Source of the DNA: Rhodanobacter sp. OK091
Lineage (GTDB): Bacteria > Pseudomonadota > Gammaproteobacteria > Xanthomonadales > Rhodanobacteraceae
Assembly (NCBI RefSeq): GCF_900142825.1
Contig: NZ_FRCH01000001.1
Location: 1,798,001 to 1,862,000, forward strand
Length of the DNA: 64,000 nt
Direction of reading: 5' to 3'
Shown: positions 24,970 to 33,600 of the stretch, piece by piece
Position numbering within the stretch: position 1 is the stretch's first letter
Layout of the letters: each line of letters opens with the position of its first letter
The notes under the pieces: model-generated
What the model was told of the DNA's origin: nothing
The model's database searches: none
The model's input: only the letters and a program-made list of their open reading frames with translations
Position numbers and translations under genes: made by a program

Positions 24970-26804
24970 TGGGTCCGACGACCCGCCTGCAAGGCCTGCT
25001 CGGCGATGCGCTGGACGCCAATCTGCACGGCCGTCTTGCGCACTTCATCGTCGACGAGCACAGCCCGGCGATCGCCTTGTTCGCACCCGAGCGGCGCCAG
25101 CACAACCGCGAAGGTGACTGGTACGGCGAACATGCAGGCAAGTGGTTGTATGCCGCCGCAAGAGCCGCCGCGCGCAGCGGCGATACGGACCTGCGCGCGC
25201 GACTGCGGCGGGTCGCCGACTATCTCGTCTCCATCCAGGAGGACGACGGCTATCTGGGCACCTATGCGCCGGATCATCGCTTCATGTGCCCGCAGCCCCC
25301 AAAGCCCGGCAGCTGGGACGGCGCGCCCAGCGTACGCACCTGGGACATCTGGACGCATGCGTACCTGATCCTCGGCCTGCTCGAAGTGCATCGGCACTTC
25401 CCGGAACCGCGCTACCTCGACGCGGCGCGCCGGATCGGCGACCTGTGCTGGCGCACGCTGCACGAAGGCGGCATCGACATCACCGAACTGGGCAACCATC
25501 ACGGCATGTCGGCGACGGTGCTGATGGATCCCGCGGTCGAGCTTTACTTCGCCACCGGCGAGCAGCGCTACCTCGAGCTCGCCCAGCGCGTGCTGCAACA
25601 GGCGAACGAACAGCGCGAGCTCGCATTGCTGCCGCGCGCCCTGGCCGGCGTCGACGCGGCGGGCATCGCGACCGGCAAGGCGTACCAGCTCGAATGGAAT
25701 CTGGTCGGCCTGGCCAAGCTGCACAAGGCGACCGGCAACGCGGACTACCGGCATGCGGTGGATCATCTATGGCGCAGCATCCGCGACCACCATCTCACCT
25801 TGGGCGGCGGCCCCTGGGGTGGCGTGGCGCATCGCTCGCGCGAAGTGTTCAATCCGCCCGGCGTATTCAGTCCGTATGGCTATGTCGAAACCTGTTCGAC
25901 GCTGTCCTGGATCCAGTTGAATCGCGAGCTGCTCGCCCTTACCGGCGAGGCGATCTACGCCGAGGAGATCGAACGCAGCGCCTACAACGACCTGCTCGGC
26001 GCGCAGGCGCCCGACGGCGAGGACTGGTGCTACTACGTTTTTCCCAATGGTCGCCGCGTGCACACCACCTACTGGCGCTGCTGCAAATCCAGCGGTGCCA
26101 TGGCGCTGGAGGAGTTGGCCGCACTCGCCTGCACGTTCGACGGCAAGAGCGACATAGCCATCCACATCTACGGGCCATGCGAAGCACGTTTCACGCTGGC
26201 CAGTGCGGGCGAGGTACGCATAGCGCAACACACCGCATATCCGTATCCCGGCGATATCCGCTTGCGTATTTCGGTCGAATTCACGGCACGTTTCGCGCTG
26301 AGGCTGCGCATTCCGACCTGGGCCGACGGCGCGACGCTGGCCATCGGCGACGAGGATGCCGGCGTCGCGGCGGTGCCCGGCCAGTACGCGTCGATCGAGC
26401 GCGAATGGCACGACGGTGACGAGATCGTGGCGCGATTCCCGATGCGCCCAGTGCTGCATCGTGCGGTGAATCGCAACGTGCAGGAGTCGCTGGCGCCGGA
26501 CGGCAGCGACGTGCGTCAGCAGGTGCTGCGCTTCGACTACGCCGCCGTCACCTGTGGACCACTGGTCTACGCGACCGGGCTGATCGACGGGTTCAAGATC
26601 GAGGAAACGCTGCGCCTGCCCGTTGCGGCGCAAGACACCTGGCTGAGCTTGTTGCCCGTGCAGGAGGACGGCGTTCCGCGCATCCTGCTGGACCCGGGAT
26701 ACCGCGCACCGCTGGTGTTCACCCCGTATTTCGGGGCGGACGGACGTGCCGATGGCGCGTGGCGCCTGACCTGGCTGCAGCTGGCGCCGGAGCCGTCGCC
26801 GTGA
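24969..26804 (+). CDS. GH127-type beta-L-arabinofuranosidase-like glycosidase
   Basis: The 611-aa protein is a GH127 (former DUF1680) enzyme, a cysteine-dependent zinc glycosidase that removes beta-L-arabinofuranosyl units. The metal/catalytic set is visible: E307 and C309 (VETCSTL), and the C371-C372 pair (YWRCCKSSGAMALEE). The first of the pair would be the nucleophile by analogy with HypBA1. The (alpha/alpha)6 barrel begins NREGDWYGEHAGKWLYAAA. There is no signal peptide, so cleavage is cytoplasmic after uptake. It is coupled by TGATG to the preceding fusion gene. GH127 members also act on other sugars, so arabinofuranosides are likely rather than certain. Confidence 0.87.
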   Translation: MGPTTRLQGLLGDALDANLHGRLAHFIVDEHSPAIALFAPERRQHNREGDWYGEHAGKWLYAAARAAARSGDTDLRARLRRVADYLVSIQEDDGYLGTYAPDHRFMCPQPPKPGSWDGAPSVRTWDIWTHAYLILGLLEVHRHFPEPRYLDAARRIGDLCWRTLHEGGIDITELGNHHGMSATVLMDPAVELYFATGEQRYLELAQRVLQQANEQRELALLPRALAGVDAAGIATGKAYQLEWNLVGLAKLHKATGNADYRHAVDHLWRSIRDHHLTLGGGPWGGVAHRSREVFNPPGVFSPYGYVETCSTLSWIQLNRELLALTGEAIYAEEIERSAYNDLLGAQAPDGEDWCYYVFPNGRRVHTTYWRCCKSSGAMALEELAALACTFDGKSDIAIHIYGPCEARFTLASAGEVRIAQHTAYPYPGDIRLRISVEFTARFALRLRIPTWADGATLAIGDEDAGVAAVPGQYASIEREWHDGDEIVARFPMRPVLHRAVNRNVQESLAPDGSDVRQQVLRFDYAAVTCGPLVYATGLIDGFKIEETLRLPVAAQDTWLSLLPVQEDGVPRILLDPGYRAPLVFTPYFGADGRADGAWRLTWLQLAPEPSP

Positions 26805-26930
26805 TGCCGGCGCGCTTCGTCACCCAAGAAATTGTGGCGCCAGAACATATCCACCGCGCCTGTTTCTTCACCGGTGCATGGTGCAAAGTGATTCCGGCAA
26901 TGAAGACGAACCTTCGTGGATGCGCTGCGC

Positions 26931-28142
26931 ATGGATATCTCCCCGCCTGAATCGAAAGCCGACCGCGATGGTCCGGCCGGCCCGCTGGAGGGCGTGCGCG
27001 TGCTCGACCTGAGTGCGTATATCGCCGGCCCCTACGCCTGCTCGCTGCTGGCCGACCAGGGGGCCGACGTGATCAAGGTGGAACCGCCCGACGGCGACAA
27101 CCTGCGCCAGTATCCGTCGACGCTGCCCAGTGAAAGCCGCGCCTTTCTCGGCGTCAACCGCAGCAAGCGCGGCATCGTGCTCGATCTCAAGCGCACCGAG
27201 GATCACGCGGCCCTGCTCAAGCTGGTCCGCGATGCCGACGTGCTCGTGCACAACTTTCGGCCCGGCGTGCCGAAGCGCCTGGGCATCGACCACGACAGCC
27301 TCAACCTGGTCAATCCGCGGCTGATCTATTGCGCCATCACCGGCTATGGCGAAACCGGTCCGATGAAGGACAAGGCCGGCTACGACCAGGTGCTGCAGAC
27401 CATGACCGGCATGTGCACGCTGCAGGGCAAGCGGGACGGTGCGCCGGAGATCATCTACGGGTCGGTGGTCGACTACTACGCTGCGGCGCTGCTGGCCGCC
27501 GGCGTGTCGTCGGCGCTGTACGAACGCGAGCGCAGCGGACTGGGCCAGTTCGTCGGGGTGTCGCTATTGCGCGCGGCGCTGACCATGCAATCGGCGCGGA
27601 TGATCTGGGCAGAGGGCGAATCGCTCGACATCGGCCGCGACATGCGTTCCGGCGGCGTCACCGGCATCCATCCGGCGCGTGCGGGCTACATCTACATCTC
27701 CGCCAACACCCCGCGCTTCTGGAAAGCGCTGTGCGAAAAAACCGGCCTCACCGCACTCGCCGACGACCCACGCTACGACACCGTGCGCAAGCGCGCGCAG
27801 CATTTCTCGGAGATCGTGCCGAAACTCCATGAGGCCCTGGCTGCGCATACTGCGCTGGAATGGGAGGCCATCTTCGGCGACGAGGTGCCATGCGCCGCCG
27901 CACGCCAGATCGAGGACATGTTCGATCATCCGCAGGTACAGGCCCAGGGCATCATCGATACTTTCGAACATCCGGTGGTGGGGCGCTACCGCGGCGTGGC
28001 GCAGTCGATCAGGTTCGGACGCACCCCGGGCCCCGCGCCCTTCGCTGCACCGGTGCTCGGTCAGAACACCGAAAGCGTGATCGCCGCGATCGAGTCGGGG
28101 CCGGGTATGGCATTCGGGCCACGCCGCCATGCGAAGCGCTGA
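26931..28142 (+). CDS. Family III CoA-transferase (CaiB/BaiF)
   Basis: The 403-aa protein moves CoA between carboxylic acids. N-terminal landmarks are GVRVLDLSAYIAGPYACSLLADQGADVIKVEPP, VNRSKRGIVLDLK and DVLVHNFRPGVPKRLG. The catalytic Asp is probably in IYGSVVDYYAA, and CAITGYGETGP is the usual mid-domain motif. The start is uncertain: an in-frame GTG 15 nt upstream is equally possible, and neither has a strong ribosome site. It ends the rightward run and converges on pbpC. Together with the CitE-like lyase at 13.5 kb it could form a CoA activation and cleavage pair, but 12.6 kb separate them and the acid is unknown. Confidence 0.85.
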   Translation: MDISPPESKADRDGPAGPLEGVRVLDLSAYIAGPYACSLLADQGADVIKVEPPDGDNLRQYPSTLPSESRAFLGVNRSKRGIVLDLKRTEDHAALLKLVRDADVLVHNFRPGVPKRLGIDHDSLNLVNPRLIYCAITGYGETGPMKDKAGYDQVLQTMTGMCTLQGKRDGAPEIIYGSVVDYYAAALLAAGVSSALYERERSGLGQFVGVSLLRAALTMQSARMIWAEGESLDIGRDMRSGGVTGIHPARAGYIYISANTPRFWKALCEKTGLTALADDPRYDTVRKRAQHFSEIVPKLHEALAAHTALEWEAIFGDEVPCAAARQIEDMFDHPQVQAQGIIDTFEHPVVGRYRGVAQSIRFGRTPGPAPFAAPVLGQNTESVIAAIESGPGMAFGPRRHAKR

Positions 28143-28199
28143 GTGCCGCTGAAGACCGCCACTGCACGCGCACCGATACACGCGCCGGCGCCGATCCGC

Positions 28200-30593
28200 T
28201 CAGTCGGCGACATTGAGCTGCAGTGAACTGAAGGCACCCTCGCGGGTGAGTGCGGTCACGGTATGCCTGCCCGATTGAGCCAACGTCAGTGTCAGTGACG
28301 CCGCGCTCTCGCTGGTACCTTGCAGGCGACCATCGAGCAGCCATTGCACGGTGCCCTGTGCGCCCAGTGCCTGCAAGGTGACGCGCAACGGCTGATCGCT
28401 GTGCGGTGCGCGGCGCAGGCTGGTGCCGTTGCTGAGGCCGGCGATGCGGATCGGGCTGGCGACGTCCAGCGAATCGGCGGCACAACCCGGTGCGAGTGGC
28501 GGCAACGCCGAGCTGGCGCGGTCGTCCACGCTCAGCCATGGCGTGGCGAGGGCGGGCCAGCGTGCGAGTTGCAGCGTGCGCTCGTGATTTGCATGACAGG
28601 CACCGCTAAGGCGTTGGCCCTTGCCGTTGACGCGCAAGGTGACCAGGCCGGCAGCCCATGCACCCAAGTCGCGTTCGGCAAACGTGGGCGGCAGCGCGCC
28701 GTCGAGTACCCATGCCGCGCGGCGCTGACGGCACTGGGCCGGCGCGGTGGCATCGAACGCGCCGCCGAGCGGCCAGCAGATGTCGACCGCACGCACGCTG
28801 GCCGGCTGCGCCGCATGCGGGCGACCGCCACGTTGCGGCAGGATGTCGACGATCTGGAACAGCAGCGGCAGCGCGGTCACCGCGCCGTACTGGCCGGGTG
28901 ATGGCGTGCCGTCCGGACGGCCGATCCATACGCCGACGGTCCAGCGATCGATGACGCCGATCGCCCACGCATCGCGGTAGCCGTAGCTGGTGCCGGTCTT
29001 CCATGCCACCGAATCGTGGCGGTCGATGGCACCGGCCAGCGGCGCGCCTTCGACGTCGGCCGGGTTGCTGGCGAGGATGTCGCGGATGATCCATGCCGCG
29101 CCGGACGACAGCAGCCGGCGTGGCTGCGCCGGTTGCTCCAGCGTGTAGCGCGGCGTGCCGGCAATGCCGCCGTTCGCGAACGCGGTGTACGCGCCGACCA
29201 GGTTTTCCAGCCGCGTGGCGGCGCCACCGAGGATGATAGCGAGATTCGGCTTTGCGCCGTCGGGCAAGCCCAGGTCGACACCGCCGTTGGCCAGCCGTGC
29301 CATGAAGCGGGCCGGGCCGACCCGGTCGAGCACATCCACCGCCGGCACGTTGAGCGAACGCTGCAAGGCCTCGGCCACACTGACCGGGCCGCTGAACGCC
29401 TCGTCGAAATTGCCCGGCTTGTAGCCGCCGAAATCCTGCGGCGCGTCGACCAGCAGGCTCTGCGAAGTGATCAATCCGTCGTCCAGCGCAAGACCGTACA
29501 GGAACGGCTTCAGCGTCGAGCCGGGCGAACGCGGCGCGCGCACCATGTCGACGTGGCCCAGTCTGACCGGATCGGCGAACTCGGCGGTGCCGACGTAGAT
29601 GCGCGCCTCCAGCGTGGCGTTGTCGACCACCAGCACGGCGGCCGAAGTGCGCGCCGGCAACCGCGACAGGTACGCGGTGACCCTGTCCTCGGCGGCCCGC
29701 TGCAGGTCCGCATCGATAGTGCTGGCGATGCGCCGCGCCTGCGGCTGTTGCTGATGCAGGCGCTCGGCCAGCAGCGCGGCAGACAACGGCGCGCGCAGCG
29801 AACGCGCGACCACCGGCTCGACCGCCGCGTCGCGCACCTGCGCGGCGCTCCATATGCCGAGATCGCGCATGCGCTTGAGCACCTTGTCGCGTGCGGCGCG
29901 CGCGGCCTCGGGACGGCGATCCGGACGCAGCCGGCTGGGCGACTGCGGCAACACCGCCAGCAACGCCGCTTCGGCACGCGAGAGCTGGCTGGCCGGCTTG
30001 CCCAGGTACGCCCACGAGGCCGCCTCGACACCTTCGATCGGGCCACCAAACGGCGCGTGGTTGAGATACAGGTCCAGGATCTGCGGCTTGCTCAGATGCG
30101 CCTCCAGCTGCAGCGCACGGAAGATCTGCACGAGCTTGCCGCCGAACGTGTGGGGACGGAACCCATCAGGGCCGGGCTCGATGATCCGCGCCACCTGCAT
30201 GGTCAGGGTCGAGCCGCCCGATACGATATGCCCATGCCGCAGTCCGCCGGCGAGGCCGCGCATCAACGCATACGGATTGACGCCGGGATGCCGGTAGAAC
30301 CAGCGGTCCTCGTAGTGCAGCAGCGCCGCGAGATACAGCGGCGAAACCCGCTTCGCGGTAGTCGGATAGCGCCACACGCCATCGCTGTCGGCGAACGCGC
30401 GCAGCGGCGTGCCGTCACGTGCCAGCACCACCGTGCTGCCTGTATCGGGCGCGGGCAGGTGCAACGGGAACAGGCGGTCGAGCAGCAACGCGATCAGCAG
30501 CAGTGCCGCCAGCGTCATGACGCCGGCACGCAGCCAACGCCGCCGATGACGGCGCGGTGACCCGGGCGCGGAAGTAGGAGTGGCCGTGGTCAT
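28200..30593 (-). CDS. pbpC: Penicillin-binding protein 1C
   Basis: This bifunctional peptidoglycan synthase is anchored in the inner membrane. The 797-aa protein has one N-terminal membrane helix (about residues 24-44) and a GT51 transglycosylase domain with E95-D96 (HYEDRWFYRHPG) and GGSTLTMQ. The transpeptidase domain has S359-x2-K362 (GSTLKPF), S413-L-N415 and K532-T-G-T. The C-terminal 100 residues or so match the PBP1C-specific extension. It lies 66 nt behind the alpha-2-macroglobulin gene, the widely conserved yfhM-pbpC pair. The two are thought to link wall repair with trapping of invading proteases. Confidence 0.94.
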   Translation of the reverse strand: MTTATPTSAPGSPRRHRRRWLRAGVMTLAALLLIALLLDRLFPLHLPAPDTGSTVVLARDGTPLRAFADSDGVWRYPTTAKRVSPLYLAALLHYEDRWFYRHPGVNPYALMRGLAGGLRHGHIVSGGSTLTMQVARIIEPGPDGFRPHTFGGKLVQIFRALQLEAHLSKPQILDLYLNHAPFGGPIEGVEAASWAYLGKPASQLSRAEAALLAVLPQSPSRLRPDRRPEAARAARDKVLKRMRDLGIWSAAQVRDAAVEPVVARSLRAPLSAALLAERLHQQQPQARRIASTIDADLQRAAEDRVTAYLSRLPARTSAAVLVVDNATLEARIYVGTAEFADPVRLGHVDMVRAPRSPGSTLKPFLYGLALDDGLITSQSLLVDAPQDFGGYKPGNFDEAFSGPVSVAEALQRSLNVPAVDVLDRVGPARFMARLANGGVDLGLPDGAKPNLAIILGGAATRLENLVGAYTAFANGGIAGTPRYTLEQPAQPRRLLSSGAAWIIRDILASNPADVEGAPLAGAIDRHDSVAWKTGTSYGYRDAWAIGVIDRWTVGVWIGRPDGTPSPGQYGAVTALPLLFQIVDILPQRGGRPHAAQPASVRAVDICWPLGGAFDATAPAQCRQRRAAWVLDGALPPTFAERDLGAWAAGLVTLRVNGKGQRLSGACHANHERTLQLARWPALATPWLSVDDRASSALPPLAPGCAADSLDVASPIRIAGLSNGTSLRRAPHSDQPLRVTLQALGAQGTVQWLLDGRLQGTSESAASLTLTLAQSGRHTVTALTREGAFSSLQLNVAD

Positions 30594-30659
30594 GACGCTC
30601 GGGACGAATGAGGTGGCGCATCGGCGCGGACAGTTGTCCGCGCCGATGCTTCGTGCGGG

Positions 30660-33600
30660 TTACGGCTCGACCACGGTGATCTGCGCCGGCACCGGCTTGC
30701 CGATGCCGCGCACCGCCGGACGATACATGTCCTCAACCAGCGGCGGCGGCACGGTGTAGACACCGGGCGTGACCGCGCGCACCAGGTAGAACACGTGGGT
30801 CGCGTTCTGCGCGTCGCCGAATTGCGCATTGCCACGCTGCAACTTCAACGCGGCGGCGTAGCGGTCGTCACGGTATTCCTCGTGCACGACGTCAGCTGCG
30901 CCACTGTGCTGGGCGAGGTTGATGCCATCGATCACCACGCCTTCCCATTGCCCGGCGCTGCCGAGGTTGAGGTTTTCCACTTCGAGCCCGCCGGGCAACA
31001 GATCGGTGACCATCGCGTCGGGGATGTTCATGCGCGCCTCGATGCTCAGCTCGACGATCAGCGTGTCGCCTTCCTTGAGCGTGTCGCCGGTCCACGGCTT
31101 GCCGTCGGTGGTGAAGTAACTGCGCCGCACATCGATCTGGCTTGGATCGGCTGCCGGCGCCTTCTGCGGAATGCCGGCCACATCGAGCGTGGCGAACACC
31201 GTGGCGCTACCGGTGGGTTGCACGGTGACACCGCTGGCGAGCTCGGCCACGCTCAGCTCGCGGGTCCACATATGCTTGCCCGCCGGCGCCTGCTCGACTT
31301 TGCCGCCCACGCTTACCGATACCGCCAGCGGTGCATCCGCGGCCGCATCGAACGCGCGGGCGACGCGAGCGATCGCCACTTGCTCCTGTGTGCTCAGATA
31401 CGACCACGACCAGTGGTAGTACGGGATCTTCTGCTGCATCTCGTGCTCGCGCACACTGGCGTTGCGCGCCCAGTCGATCAGCTTGGCGTCGTAGTCGGGC
31501 TTGCTCATGCCGTAGCTGTGGGTCAGTGCGACCATCACCGCGAGATCGCGCAGATCCGAGCCGTAATCACCGACATACCATGGGCGCTCCTTGCTCCAGG
31601 CGAAGGCTTCGGCGATCGCCTTCTGCGCACGCTCATTGTCGCCCATCAACTTCAGCGCGATGCCCAGGTGCACCAGCGGCAACGGACCGACCAGCTTGCT
31701 GCGGTCGTTGTCGAAGATCGCCCTCAGCGTGCCCAGCGGCGCGCGGTTGACCCGCGCCAGCACGAAGCCGGAATAGGCCTCGTCGGCAATCCGCATGTGA
31801 TCGTGCTGCTCGTAGTCGTAGTACGGATGGCCACCGGCGAGCAGGTCGTCGCTGAGCCGCTGCAGCGACTTCTGCAGCACGTCCTGCGGCACCGCGAAGC
31901 CGGCGTCGCGCGCGTCGAGCATGAAGTCGACCACGTACGGCGTCATGAACGTCTCGATCGGGCTGGTGCCACCCCAGAAGCTGAAGTGGCCGTTGCTGGC
32001 CTGGAACGAGGCGATCCGCGCCAGCGCGCCGTCCACCGCGCCTTTGCGCACGTCGTCGGCCATCGGCGATACACCGAGCGCCTTGGCCGTCTGGCCGTCC
32101 AGAATCAGCGCGGCATAGCCTTTGCTGGTGGTCTGCTCGATGCAGCCGTAAGGATAGTCCAGCAGGTGACGCAACGCCGAGTTGTACGGCAACGGCGGCA
32201 GCGTGCTGAGGGTGAGCTGGGTGCGCACAGTGGCCGGCAGCAGGCCGGCAGCCGCACCGGCATCCAGATGCGCCGGCTTGCCGCCCTCGATGGCCATCGG
32301 CAGGGTTTTCACCTGCTCCGGCCACGCCGGTCGCACGGCAAATTCAAAATGGCGGTCGACCTGGTAGTCGTTGAGTTCAGCATGGATGTCGACCTTCGCC
32401 ACCGCGGCACCGGCACCGGCGGTAACCGGCATGCTCAGCGTCTTGCCGGCGCCGTCCTTCAACGCCACGCTTTGCGTCGCATTGTCGATGTTGATCAGGC
32501 CGTCACCCTTGACCATGACCTTGGCCACACCGTCCTTGCCGGAGAGATTTTTCAGGTCGAGGCTGATCCGCGCCTTGTCGCCGGCGGCCATCACCCGCGG
32601 CGTGCTCGGCTCGACCACCAGCGGCGCCCGCACGACGATGTTGCTGTCGGCGTTGCCGTAGCGCGCGTCGGTATAGGCCAGCGCGGACAGGCGCAGGCTG
32701 CCGTTGAAGTCCGGTACGTCCACCTGCAGCGTGGCCTTGCCGCTGGCGTCGAACACGGCCGGCCCCGCGAACAGATCGACGATCTGCACTTTCGGATTCA
32801 GCCGCGCGGCATGCGGCAGCGCCTTGCCGCTCATGTCGCCGCCGTAACGCAGCTTGGCCTCGGTGCCGTCCATCGCCTCGATCAGCCGGCTGTACAGATC
32901 GTACGCGTCGGTGGTCAGCGCGCGCTTGGCGAACAGCCACGCCCACGCATCGGGCACTGGGTAGTTGGTGATGTTTAGCACGCCTTGATCGACCGCCGAC
33001 AACGTGACGTACGCGCGCTTGCCAGCCAGGCCGTCGGCCTGCACGGTCACCTTGAGCGGGTTGCCTGGACGCATCATCGCCGGCGCGTCGAGCTTCAGCG
33101 GGATGCGTCGGTCGGTGCGTTCCATGCTGACGTGTTCGATGCCCATCGAGCGCGCCGGCGTGGTGTGTTCGTCGGCCGCGCCGCCGCGGAACACCAGCGC
33201 CACCACGTAGACGTCGTGGCGCTCCCAGTCCTTGGTCACCGGAATCTCGAAGGTGGCGCCGGCGGTGGCGTCGATGTTCTTCGTGTAGAGCAGATGATCC
33301 GATTCGACCAGCAGCACGCCGGGGCCGTCATGCGGCGGCGTCACGCTGACCTTCATGGTGTCGCCGGCGCGGTAGCGCGCCTTGTCCAGCTGCAGCTTGA
33401 CCTTGTCCGGGCGCGCCTCCTTGCCGAGATTCTCGTCGTCCCAGCTGTAGCCGGCGAAGAACGGAAACGTGGTGGTCAGCTTGGTTTGCGGGTCGTACAC
33501 CTGCAGCTGATAGCCGCCCCACTGAACCGGGAAGTCGACTTTGACGCGCTGACCGGCCGCGACGTCCACATCTTTTTCTTCGATCAGCTGCAACCGCTGG

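Noticed and set aside
26804..26950. 48-codon frame starting in a TGATG overlap with the GH127 stop
   Set aside because: It runs 20 nt into the CoA-transferase gene and has no own ribosome site or recognisable sequence. The overlap may be chance, so it is not listed as a gene.
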